A stretch of DNA of 64,000 nucleotides, from positions 1 to 64,000 of the forward strand of contig DATJTI010000089.1 in the NCBI GenBank assembly GCA_035503615.1, written 5' to 3'. Of the stretch, positions 46,343 through 54,730 are shown one piece after another. The stretch comes from AP-15 sp035503615 (GTDB lineage: Bacteria > Pseudomonadota > Alphaproteobacteria > ATCC43930 > CGMCC-115725). Within the stretch, counting starts at the first letter, position 1, and each line of letters starts with the position of its first letter. A program made the translations under genes and the position numbers. Below the pieces are notes generated by a model. The model was given only the letters and a program-made list of their open reading frames with translations. It was not told where the DNA came from and did no database searches.

Positions 46343-47284
46343 CTATTGCCGCAAACAAGCCGATTGTGACGCGGTTCCCGGCAAGAGACCGAGCGGCGGC
46401 GCCGCGACCAGCAGTAGCGGTGCCGCAGCAATTTCGAGCAAGATCGGCAGCGGTCCGCCGATGTCGCCATCAATCTCGACCAAAGGCGGCCGATCGGCAG
46501 CGCCCGGGCACGCGGTGACGCGCACCGATCGAGCCGCCAGCACCGACACTTCCGGCAGACGGTGCAGAAGACCGACCAGCATTGCGCCGAGCGATCGCAA
46601 CGCGGCGAGCCGGCCGGTGCCGCGGAACAGCACGACATGCAGCAGCCGGTCGTCGAGGCGTGCCGCGGGAGCGAGCACGAACCCGCCGGCGTAGCAGCGG
46701 CCGTTGAGGATGACGACCGAGGCCGCCCGATGGCTGGCGCCGTCGATCTCGACGACAATTTCGCTGCGGCGGTAACGCTGCAGGCAGCGCAGGATCGCCC
46801 AGGCGAAGGCGAGCCTGCCGATACGGCGCTTCAGGGGCTCGCTCAGCGCCGCCACCACCTCGGCGTCAAAGCCGATCCCGGTCATCGCCACGAACAGCCG
46901 CTCGCCAGCCCGTCCGGGCCAGATCGCGCGCGGTGCCTCTTCGGCGATCAGCCGGGCGAGCCGGCGCGGCGCGCTCGGCAAGTTCGCGGTCCTCGCCAGC
47001 ACATTGCCGGTGCCCAGCGGCAGCACCGCCATCGGCCGAAGGGCTGCGGCGAGCCCGTTGGCCACCTCGCTGACGGTGCCGTCGCCGCCGGCGGCGACGA
47101 TCAGGTCAAAAGCGGGCTCGGCCTCGCGCGCCAGGCGCTCGGCATCCCCGGCCGCACCGGTATGACGGATGACGACAGTGCAGCCGTGCCGTTCGAGTTC
47201 GGCGACCACCCGCCGCAGCCGGCTGGCGGCACGCCGGGGATGCCCGGAGGCCGGGTTGGCGATGACGAGAATGCGCCGCGGCAC
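46343..47284 (-). CDS. Diacylglycerol kinase-family lipid kinase
   Basis: A 313-residue member of the DAGK catalytic superfamily (YegS/BmrU-like). N-terminal ILVIANPASGHPRRA, the nucleotide-binding VAAGGDGTVSEVANGLA and LPLGTGNVLART motifs are complete. It phosphorylates a diacylglycerol or sphingoid-type lipid; the substrate cannot be told. It follows asnB on the same strand after a repeat-containing 65-base gap, so the two may be co-transcribed. Confidence 0.88.
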   Translation of the reverse strand: MPRRILVIANPASGHPRRAASRLRRVVAELERHGCTVVIRHTGAAGDAERLAREAEPAFDLIVAAGGDGTVSEVANGLAAALRPMAVLPLGTGNVLARTANLPSAPRRLARLIAEEAPRAIWPGRAGERLFVAMTGIGFDAEVVAALSEPLKRRIGRLAFAWAILRCLQRYRRSEIVVEIDGASHRAASVVILNGRCYAGGFVLAPAARLDDRLLHVVLFRGTGRLAALRSLGAMLVGLLHRLPEVSVLAARSVRVTACPGAADRPPLVEIDGDIGGPLPILLEIAAAPLLLVAAPPLGLLPGTASQSACLRQ

Positions 47285-47298
47285 GAGCGAATCGGGTG

Positions 47299-47328
47299 GC
47301 GGGCGAACCGGGCAGCGGGCGAACCGGG
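47299..47328. repeat. 16-bp tandem duplication between asnB and the lipid kinase
   Basis: GCGGGCGAACCGGG occurs at 47299-47312 and 47315-47328, a period of 16 bases, inside the 65-base spacer. Confidence 0.8.
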
Positions 47329-47349
47329 TGGCGCGGACCGGCGCGCCCG

Positions 47350-49287
47350 CTAGGCAGCCGGTCGCAGCACCGCGCTATCGGCCGGCGCGTCGATCCACAT
47401 GCGAAACCACAATTCGAGCATCAGCAGCGCCCACAGGCGGTGATGGTGGTCGGCCCGCGCCGCGCAATGCTCGTCGAGCAGGCGGCGCACATAATCCGGC
47501 CGGAACAGAAGGCGCTGCCGCGCGCTCTGCGCCAGGAGCGTATCATAGGCCATCTCCTTGAGCTCGCGCCGGAACCAGCGATCGATCGGGCAGCCGAAGC
47601 CGCGTTTCCTGCGGTAGAGCACCTCGCGCGGCAGAAAGGGCTGCATCGCCTTTTTGAACAGGGCCTTGGTGGCACCCGCGGTCATCTTGACCGCGTCGGG
47701 CAGTGCTGCGGCCCACTCGACCAGCTCGTGATCGAGCAGCGGGGCGCGCGCTTCGAGCCCGTGCGCCATGCCGGCGATATCGACTTTGACCATCAGATCG
47801 TCGGGAAGATAGCTGGCGAGATCGGCCCGGTTGGCGCCGGCGACGAGGTTCGGCGCCATGGCGAAATGGGGTGCGATCAGATCGAAAGCGGTGCCTCCGG
47901 CGAGCCCCTGCATGGCCTCGCCATAGCCCTCGTCCTTGTCGGCGTCGGCGAAGAACGCGATCGTCGGCAGATAGCGCGCCGCCGGCTGTGATTGCGCGGC
48001 GACGAGCGCGCTGCGGATCCGCGCTGTCTTGAAGCGCCGCTGTGTCAGCGGCGGCGACAGCGCCAAGAGCCGCGCCAGCGCCGCGCGGCTCCATCGCGGC
48101 AGGCGGTCGAGGTGGTCGAGATAGCGCATCGCCCGGTAGCGCGGGTAGCCAAGAAAGCATTCGTCGCCGCCATCGCCGGTCAGCGCCACCGTCACCTTGC
48201 GCCGCGCCAGCTCGGCGACATACCAGGTCGGCACCGCCGAGGAATCGGCGAATGGCTCGCCATAATGCCAGACGAGACGCGGCAGCACCGCGACCGCATC
48301 AGGCTCGACCACATGCTCCTCGTGATCGGTGCCGTAATGCCGTGCCACGATGCGGGCATAGCGGGTCTCGTCGTAATCGCGCTCGGCAAAACCGATCGAG
48401 AAGGTCTTGACGCGGCCGCCGCCGGCGCGCGCCATCATCGCCACGATCGCGGACGAATCGATCCCGCCCGACAGGAACGCGCCGAGCGGCACCTCGGACA
48501 GCAACCGCAGGCGAACTGCCTCTTCGAGCCGTTCCACCAGCTCGCGCCTCAGCTCTTCGGGGCGCGCTCGCAACGCCGGACACGGTGCCGGCAATTGCCA
48601 GTAGCGAACCGGCTCGGGCTCGCCGGACCCAATTCCGGCGGCCGCCTCGACCACCAGGTAATGCGCGGCCGGCAATTTATGCACCCCGGCAAAGGCGGTG
48701 TGCGGCGCCGGGACGTATTGCAGCGTCAGATAATGGTCGATGGCGCAGAGATCGGCGGTGCGTGGCATGCCCGGCCAGGCGAGGAGCGCCTTGATCTCCG
48801 ACCCGAACACCAAGGCCGACCGCGTGCGCGCCCAGTAGAGCGGCTTTTCGCCGAGCCGGTCGCGCGCCAGCACCAGCTGTTGCGAGCGCCGATCCCACAG
48901 CGCCAGCGCGAACATCCCGCGCAGCCGCGCGAACACGCCCGCACCCCAGGCGTGCCAGCCATTGACCACGACTTCGCTATCACTGCGGCTGCGAAACGGG
49001 TAGCCCAGCGCCTCGAGCTCGCGCCGGAGTTCGACGAAATTGTAGACTTCGCCATTATAGGTTAGCCACACGTTGGAATCGGCGCTCGCCATCGGCTGAT
49101 GCCCGGCCGGCGACAGATCGATGATCGACAGCCGCGCATGCGCGAGACCGGCACGTCCGTCGGTCCAGGTTCCGTGATCGTCGGGGCCGCGGTGGCGCAG
49201 CGTCGCACCCATGCACGCGAGCCGTGCGTCGGCCTCGGCGCGCGGCAGGCCGGCGCCGATCGTCACGAACCCGGCAATCCCGCACAT
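47350..49287 (-). CDS. asnB: Asparagine synthetase (glutamine-hydrolysing)
   Basis: Converts aspartate, glutamine and ATP to asparagine. The 645-residue protein has Cys2 as the glutaminase nucleophile (MCGIAGFVT), the NTN-hydrolase domain features (RHRGPDDHGTW, LSIIDLSPAGHQPM) and a synthetase domain with the PP-loop SGGIDSSAIV near residue 270 and RKVTVALTGDGGDE. AsnB-like amidotransferases acting on cell-surface sugars look similar, so the exact acceptor is not certain. The GTG/ATG pattern fixes the start at 49287, since Cys2 must follow Met. Confidence 0.9.
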   Translation of the reverse strand: MCGIAGFVTIGAGLPRAEADARLACMGATLRHRGPDDHGTWTDGRAGLAHARLSIIDLSPAGHQPMASADSNVWLTYNGEVYNFVELRRELEALGYPFRSRSDSEVVVNGWHAWGAGVFARLRGMFALALWDRRSQQLVLARDRLGEKPLYWARTRSALVFGSEIKALLAWPGMPRTADLCAIDHYLTLQYVPAPHTAFAGVHKLPAAHYLVVEAAAGIGSGEPEPVRYWQLPAPCPALRARPEELRRELVERLEEAVRLRLLSEVPLGAFLSGGIDSSAIVAMMARAGGGRVKTFSIGFAERDYDETRYARIVARHYGTDHEEHVVEPDAVAVLPRLVWHYGEPFADSSAVPTWYVAELARRKVTVALTGDGGDECFLGYPRYRAMRYLDHLDRLPRWSRAALARLLALSPPLTQRRFKTARIRSALVAAQSQPAARYLPTIAFFADADKDEGYGEAMQGLAGGTAFDLIAPHFAMAPNLVAGANRADLASYLPDDLMVKVDIAGMAHGLEARAPLLDHELVEWAAALPDAVKMTAGATKALFKKAMQPFLPREVLYRRKRGFGCPIDRWFRRELKEMAYDTLLAQSARQRLLFRPDYVRRLLDEHCAARADHHHRLWALLMLELWFRMWIDAPADSAVLRPAA

Positions 49288-49422
49288 GCCCCCTCCCGGC
49301 CCGGCTCGTCGAAACCTCGTCCCCCAGCGTCACCGGCCGACCGTCGTCCGGCGATCACCGCTCCGCCGTCATGGCAATGGCGCCAGCGCCCTCAAGCGGG
49401 AACGACCACCACCCCGCCCGGC

Positions 49423-49941
49423 TCAGAGCTTGTCCTCTGCGGATTCGGCGAGCGATTTGGTCATCTCCAGAAAGTTATGGCGGATCTTCGGGTCCGGGAT
49501 CGCGTAATAGAGACGGATAAATTCGATCGTTTCCGGCCGCTGCAGATGCTCCCGCCAGCGCTGGTCCTCGGGACTGATCTCGGCATCGTCCGCCCGCAGG
49601 TCACCAAAAAAATACGAGATTGGCACGCCGAGGATTTCGGCCATCGCCGACAGCCGCGAGGCGCTGACACGGTTGGCTCCGCCCTCGTATTTCTGCACCT
49701 GCTGAAAGGTCAGGCCGAGCGCGTTCGCCAGGGTCTCCTGGTTCATTCCGAGCAGCAGGCGGCGCATCCGGATGCGGTTGCCGACATGCACGTCGATCGG
49801 ATTGGGGACACCCGTCCCTCGCCCGTATTTTGGCGCGGGCTTGGCGTCGTCCGAGGATAGTGCCGAGTTTTTCAATATTGAGTCCTCGTCGCAGCAGGCT
49901 AACTCACCTAGCATCGGCATTCGCCGCAGCGCAAGCTGCAT
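49423..49941 (-). CDS. XRE-family transcriptional regulator (second)
   Basis: An HTH regulator of about 172 residues. The HTH domain near residues 50-105 reads HVGNRIRMRRLLLGMNQETLANALGLTFQQVQKYEGGANRVSASRLSAMAEILGVPISYFFGDL, followed by a C-terminal part ending SLAESAEDKL. Similar to the regulator at 45628-46083. Start codons at 49941, 49920 and 49914 are all possible and none has a strong ribosome site. The N-terminal part before the HTH is low complexity. Target unknown. Confidence 0.82.
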   Translation of the reverse strand: MQLALRRMPMLGELACCDEDSILKNSALSSDDAKPAPKYGRGTGVPNPIDVHVGNRIRMRRLLLGMNQETLANALGLTFQQVQKYEGGANRVSASRLSAMAEILGVPISYFFGDLRADDAEISPEDQRWREHLQRPETIEFIRLYYAIPDPKIRHNFLEMTKSLAESAEDKL

Positions 49942-50098
49942 TCGACAATTGGTTGCGGAATCCGAGCGCAACGAGAGGCAAACTTAAGCGAAGGTTGAGT
50001 AGCCCAGCCCCAGGCCGCGCGCCACGCCCCATTCGCGCCGCCAGCGCCCGGGCACACCGAGCGACGGTCCGAATCGTCTCGGCAGGAAGTGAACCGTC

Positions 50099-50338
50099 TC
50101 AGCAATCGTAACGCGGGTTGTCGTCATAACCGCGATGGTGGCTGATCAGCATCGCCGCGACCAAGCCGACACCGAGCGCCAGCGTCACGACGATGCCGAG
50201 CGCCAATGCGACCCAGCCGGTCGGGCTGATTTCGGAGGGCCCGAGAGCGTTCCACAGCCTTACCATCGCGACGACGACCGCGACCAGGACCGCGATCCCG
50301 ATCGCACCCGCTATCCATGTGAATATCGAGCCCTTCAC
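50099..50338 (-). CDS. Small two-helix membrane protein, unknown
   Basis: A 79-residue protein with two hydrophobic helices (WIAGAIGIAVLVAVVVAMVRLW and WVALALGIVVTLALGVGLVAAML) and a charged C-terminal tail ending His-His-Arg-Gly-Tyr-Asp-Asp. I do not recognise a family. The frame and the two-helix layout support it as real; no neighbour suggests a role. Confidence 0.55.
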   Translation of the reverse strand: MKGSIFTWIAGAIGIAVLVAVVVAMVRLWNALGPSEISPTGWVALALGIVVTLALGVGLVAAMLISHHRGYDDNPRYDC

Positions 50339-50362
50339 TTGCCCTCACGCGTTCGCCGCCGC

Positions 50363-50403
50363 CCCGAGGGTGGCCCAATCATCCCGAGGGTCGGCCCAAT
50401 CAT
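50363..50403. repeat. 20/21-bp tandem duplication
   Basis: CCCGAGGGTGGCCCAATCAT (50363-50382) is followed directly by the same sequence with one extra C (50383-50403). It lies in the 230-base gap upstream of the sulfhydrylase gene. Confidence 0.9.
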
Positions 50404-50568
50404 AGAGAAACGGCAGCGACAATGCGCCATTTCCCCGCGATTGCTCGCCGCAGCTCTCGGATCGCCGGTTTTGCCGTTGGCGCACCGGTTTCGCCGATAA
50501 ACCGGGCTTAACCGGCGCTGCCGCTCGTGGCAGAGTGCCGGGCCGCGACCCTTCGATGGAGAACCCCA

Positions 50569-51864
50569 TTGCCGACCAACAGCCAGCACCCGGAAACCCT
50601 GGTACTCCATGCGGGGTATCGCAGCGATCCGACGACGACTGCGGTCGCGGTGCCGATCTATCAGACGACGAGCTACCAGTTCCGCGACACCAAGCACGCC
50701 GCCGACCTCTTCGGGCTGGCCGAGCTCGGCAACATCTATACCCGCATCATGAACCCCACCAACGCGGTGCTCGAAGAGCGGGTTGCGGCACTCGAAGGCG
50801 GGGTCGCGGCATTGGCGCTGGCCTCGGGCCAGGCGGCGTCGTTGTTCGCGGTGCAGAACATCTGCCAGGCGGGCGACAATTTCGTCAGCTCGACCGACCT
50901 TTACGGTGGAACCTGGAACCTGTTTCTCAACACGATGATGAAGACGATGGGGATCGAGGTGCGGTTTGTCGATCCCGCCGATCCGGAGGCCTTCCGGCGT
51001 GCGACAGATGCCAGAACCCGCTGCTTTTATGCGGAAACCCTGCCCAACCCGAAGCTCGAAGTGTTCCCGATCGCCGAGGTGGCGAAAATCGGACGTGAGC
51101 TGGGCGTACCGCTGATCGTCGACAACACCGCCGCCCCGGTGCTGTGCCGTCCGCTCGAACACGGCGCCGCGATCGTCATGCATTCGACGACGAAATACAT
51201 TGGCGGCCACGGCAGCTCGATCGGCGGCATCGTCGTCGATGGTGGCAATTTCGATTGGGAACAGCACGCCGCCCGCTTCCCGCTGTTGAACCAGCCGGAT
51301 CCGAGCTATCACGGTGCGATCTGGACCCAGGCGGTCAAGCCCTTGGGGCCGATCGCCTATATTCTGAAGATGCGGGTGACGCTGTTGCGCGATCTCGGCG
51401 CGCCGATGAGCCCGTTCAACGCCTTCCTGTTCCTGCAAGGGCTCGAGACCCTGCCGCTGCGCATCCGCGCACATTGCGAGAACGCGCTGACCGCCGCGAG
51501 GTTTCTCGAGGAGCACCCGAAGGTCACCCGGGTCATCCATCCGAGCATGATGACCGGCGAAGCGCGGCGCCGAGCGGATGCTCATCTGAAGGGCGGGTAT
51601 GGCGGCCTGTTGGGGTTCGAACTGAGCGGCGGGCTGGATGCCGGGCGGCGCTTTATCGATGCGCTCAAGATGTTCTACCACGTCGCCAATATCGGCGATT
51701 CGCGCAGCCTGGCGATCCATCCGGCTTCGACGACCCACTCGCAGCTGACGCCCGAAGAGCAGCGGCAGACCGGGGTCACCGAGAATTACGTGCGGCTGTC
51801 GATCGGGATCGAACATCCCGACGACATCCTCGCCGACCTGTCCCAGGCGCTCGACGCCGCCTGA
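50569..51864 (+). CDS. O-acetylhomoserine sulfhydrylase (PLP, Cys/Met metabolism)
   Basis: A 431-residue PLP enzyme of the cystathionine gamma-synthase family. Evidence: PETLVLHAGYRSDPTT N-terminus, the substrate region YQTTSYQFRDTKHAADLFGL, the PLP-binding TTKYIGGHGSS lysine and the IADSRSLAIHPASTTHSQL-like C-terminal block (NIGDSRSLAIHPASTTH). It makes homocysteine or methionine from O-acetylhomoserine. The TTG at 50569 is chosen because GGAGA lies at 50558-50562; an in-frame GTG at 50527 has no such site. Confidence 0.88.
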   Translation: MPTNSQHPETLVLHAGYRSDPTTTAVAVPIYQTTSYQFRDTKHAADLFGLAELGNIYTRIMNPTNAVLEERVAALEGGVAALALASGQAASLFAVQNICQAGDNFVSSTDLYGGTWNLFLNTMMKTMGIEVRFVDPADPEAFRRATDARTRCFYAETLPNPKLEVFPIAEVAKIGRELGVPLIVDNTAAPVLCRPLEHGAAIVMHSTTKYIGGHGSSIGGIVVDGGNFDWEQHAARFPLLNQPDPSYHGAIWTQAVKPLGPIAYILKMRVTLLRDLGAPMSPFNAFLFLQGLETLPLRIRAHCENALTAARFLEEHPKVTRVIHPSMMTGEARRRADAHLKGGYGGLLGFELSGGLDAGRRFIDALKMFYHVANIGDSRSLAIHPASTTHSQLTPEEQRQTGVTENYVRLSIGIEHPDDILADLSQALDAA

Positions 51865-51914
51865 CCCGCCCGGTTGGGCGACCGCGGCACGCCGGGGCCG
51901 GCGAGGATTGCGGC

Positions 51915-52769
51915 ATGCTGCTGCGGCTGCCCTCACCGACCGATCTGGCCCTGACCGTCGCCAGCCATGGCTGGGCATATCTGGCGCCTTGGTCCTGGGA
52001 GCCGCAATCGGGGCGCCTCGGCCGCGCCGAGCGCATCGGCAGCCGCCTCGGCACGATCGAAATCGCCCAATCGGCCCCCGACGCCGTCCTCGTCAGCCGC
52101 ACCGGCTTCACCGCTGCCGACGAAGCGGCCATCGCCGCGCGGGTGAGCCGCTGGCTTTCGGCCGATTGGCAGCCTGAAGCAGCGATCGCGGCGCTTGGCG
52201 GCAACGGTGCCGGTGATGGGGCGGCGCTGATCGCGCAGGGCGGCGGGCGGCTGCTGCGCTGCTCGACCTTCTACGAAGATTTCGTCAAAACCGTCCTCAC
52301 CATCAACACATCCTGGTCGTCGACCTGCCGCATGGCCGCGGCACTGGTGGCGGAGCCGGGCGGCGGGGCCTTTCCCGAGCCGCCGGCGGTGCTCGACTAT
52401 GGCGAAGCACGGCTGCGCGAACGCGCCAAGCTCGGCTTTCGTGCGGCGACCGTCATCTCCACCACCCGGCAAATGCTCGCGGATGGCGCGATTGATGCCG
52501 CCGGTAACGGCCAGCCGGAGCGGCTCGGCCACGACTACCTGATCGGGCTCAAAGGCATCGGGCCCTACGCCGCGGCCCATTGCCGGCTTCTGCTGCATGA
52601 TTTCTCACGAATCCCGGTCGATTCGGTCGTGGTCGCCTATCTGCGGGAGCGGCATGGCTGCGATCCGGCGGCCTTTGCCGTCGCCCGGTCTGCCTGGGGA
52701 GAGTATCTGGCGCTCGGCTACCGGCTCGCACGCCTGCGCGAGAAGCTTGCGCCGCCGCCCGAGAACTGA
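51915..52769 (+). CDS. HhH-GPD DNA glycosylase
   Basis: A base-excision repair enzyme of the HhH-GPD superfamily (AlkA/OGG-like), 284 residues. The helix-hairpin-helix LIGLKGIGPYAAAH near residue 215 and the catalytic Asp in IPVDSVVVAYLRERHG are both present. The N-terminal half is the AlkA_N/OGG_N-like fold (RLPSPTDLALTVASHG and WEPQSGRLGR). Which damaged base is cut is unclear. The ATG at 51915 is the only reasonable start. It lies 50 bases after the sulfhydrylase on the same strand. Confidence 0.8.
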   Translation: MLLRLPSPTDLALTVASHGWAYLAPWSWEPQSGRLGRAERIGSRLGTIEIAQSAPDAVLVSRTGFTAADEAAIAARVSRWLSADWQPEAAIAALGGNGAGDGAALIAQGGGRLLRCSTFYEDFVKTVLTINTSWSSTCRMAAALVAEPGGGAFPEPPAVLDYGEARLRERAKLGFRAATVISTTRQMLADGAIDAAGNGQPERLGHDYLIGLKGIGPYAAAHCRLLLHDFSRIPVDSVVVAYLRERHGCDPAAFAVARSAWGEYLALGYRLARLREKLAPPPEN

Positions 52770-52910
52770 CTCTCGATCGGCCCATCGGCACCAATCGACA
52801 AACTTGCAGGCGTGAGAGCTGGCTCACAGATCGGCCGTCCCGGCCGGATATAGCCTTGGCTCGCGCGACGAGGCCCGCCTCGCCCGCGTGACGCATCAAG
52901 GAGTATCCCG

Positions 52911-54563
52911 ATGAGGAGCCCTGCCGCCAATCGGCGTATGCTCGCCAACAGTCTGCATCATCTGCCGCCGGGCTCGGTGGCGAAACGCCGGACCAACCCG
53001 AATAAATGGATCGAGCTGACGGTCGGCGTGCGCCGGCTGAAACCGCTGCCCGACCTGTCGGCGCTCGACATGAAGCGGCCGGGCGAGCGCCGCTACATGA
53101 CCCGCGACCAATTGCGCGGCGAATACGGATCCGACCCGGCCGCGGTCGCCAACATCGAGAAATTCGCCGCCGAGCACCAGCTGGTGGTGACGCGCGACGA
53201 GCGCGCCTCGGCGCGGCTCGGTCTGGCCGGCACCGCCGCCAATGTCAGCGCCGCGTTCGGCGTCAAACTGCTCGACTATTCGCATCCCAAGCTCGGCGAG
53301 TTCCACGCCCGCACCGGACCGGTCACATTGCCGGATGAGGTCGCCGACGCGATCACCGGCGTCTTCGGGCTCAACAATCACCGGGTCATGCACCGCCTGC
53401 CGCGCCCGCGCCAGAAGATCAATGCGTTGACGTCGATGGCGGCCGCCCGACCGTGGTTCGTCCCGACCGAGCTTGCCAGCATCTATAATTTCCCCACGGC
53501 CGATGCGAGCGGCCAGTGCATCGGGCTATTGGAATTCGGCGGCGGGATCGAGACCAGCGACGTCACCGCCTATTTCCAGAAGATCGGCGTGCCGGCGCCC
53601 AATCTGCAGATCGTCGCGGTCGACGGAGTGAGCACCGATCCCTCTGCCGACCCCGATTCGACCGGCGAGGTCATGCTCGATATCGAGGTCGCCGGGGCGC
53701 TTGCCGGCGGCGCCAAGGTCGCAGCCTATTTCTCGACCTTCGACGAGAAGGGCCTGGTTGATATCCTGAGTGCCGTCATCAACGACGCGACCAATGATCC
53801 AGCGGTGCTGTCGGTCAGCTGGGGCTGGGACGAGAACCAGCCGTTCAACGGCAGCAGCATCCTGTGGTCGCCGGCGGCGATCGATCATGTCAATCAGAGC
53901 CTGCTGGCAGCAGCACAGCTCGGCATCACGGTCTGCGTCTCGACCGGCGACGACGGCTCCGAGGCCCAGGTCAAGGACGGCAACGCCCATGTCAACTTCC
54001 CGGCGACGAGCCCCTATGTGCTGGCGGTCGGCGGCACCACGCTGCATGCGCGCAAGAGCAAGAACGGGCAGCTCGCGGTCAGCGAAGCGGTGTGGAACGA
54101 CGGTCCCGGCAGCGGCACCGGCGGCGGTGTCAGCGACCTGACCCCGGTGCCGGTCTGGCAGGAAGGAAAGGTGCCGCGCTCGATCAATTCCGGCAATTTC
54201 GCCGGCCGCGCGATCCCCGATGTCGCCGCCAACGCCGATCCGGCGACCGGCTATCTGACCATGTCCGGCGGCCAGCTCGGGATCGTCGGCGGGACCAGCG
54301 CTTCGGCGCCGCTCTGGGCCAGCCTGATCACCCGCATCAATGCCGCGATCGGCAGCCGGGTCGGCAATCTGAACGCCTTGCTCTACCAGACGATCGGCCC
54401 GGCCGGGACGCTGCGCGACATTACCAGCGGCAACAACGACACCGACGGCCTGCTCGGCGGCCAGTTTGCGGCCGGCACCGGGTGGGATGCGTGCACCGGC
54501 TGGGGTGTTCCGGATGGCGCGAAGCTGCTGGCGGCGCTCCAATCATCGGCGCCGACAAGCTGA
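52911..54563 (+). CDS. S53 family serine-carboxyl peptidase (sedolisin/kumamolisin-like)
   Basis: A 550-residue pro-enzyme. Residues 30-170 resemble the pro-kumamolisin activation domain. The catalytic residues are visible: Glu253 and Asp257 in STGEVMLDIEVAG, and Ser463 in the GTSASAPLW motif, the Ser-Glu-Asp set of acid sedolisins with spacing close to kumamolisin. The Asp in ISTGDDGSEA region contributes to the oxyanion hole, and a Ca-binding DITSGNNDTDGL loop is near the end. No signal peptide is obvious. The gene is monocistronic with a strong hairpin directly after its stop. Confidence 0.9.
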   Translation: MRSPAANRRMLANSLHHLPPGSVAKRRTNPNKWIELTVGVRRLKPLPDLSALDMKRPGERRYMTRDQLRGEYGSDPAAVANIEKFAAEHQLVVTRDERASARLGLAGTAANVSAAFGVKLLDYSHPKLGEFHARTGPVTLPDEVADAITGVFGLNNHRVMHRLPRPRQKINALTSMAAARPWFVPTELASIYNFPTADASGQCIGLLEFGGGIETSDVTAYFQKIGVPAPNLQIVAVDGVSTDPSADPDSTGEVMLDIEVAGALAGGAKVAAYFSTFDEKGLVDILSAVINDATNDPAVLSVSWGWDENQPFNGSSILWSPAAIDHVNQSLLAAAQLGITVCVSTGDDGSEAQVKDGNAHVNFPATSPYVLAVGGTTLHARKSKNGQLAVSEAVWNDGPGSGTGGGVSDLTPVPVWQEGKVPRSINSGNFAGRAIPDVAANADPATGYLTMSGGQLGIVGGTSASAPLWASLITRINAAIGSRVGNLNALLYQTIGPAGTLRDITSGNNDTDGLLGGQFAAGTGWDACTGWGVPDGAKLLAALQSSAPTS

Positions 54564-54578
54564 GCCGGCCTCGGCACG

Positions 54579-54636
54579 GGCATCTGGTACGGCTTCCAGG
54601 GGAGCACTGCCCCTGGAGGCGGTACCAGCCGATGCC
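54579..54636. repeat. Long GC-rich hairpin after the S53 peptidase gene
   Basis: A 58-base imperfect palindrome with paired arms GGCATC/GATGCC, TGGTAC/GTACCA and TCCAGGGG/CCCCTGGA around a 7-base apex. It starts 15 bases after the stop codon. No T-run follows, so it may be a mobile palindromic element or a Rho-assisted terminator. Confidence 0.75.
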
Positions 54637-54730
54637 ATCAACCTCGACTTCGGCAGGCGAGCGGCTATTGTGCCTTTATGGTTAAATTGAGGCCGGCACG
54701 CGTTCGAGCCGGCCCGCACCGACGGGGGCC

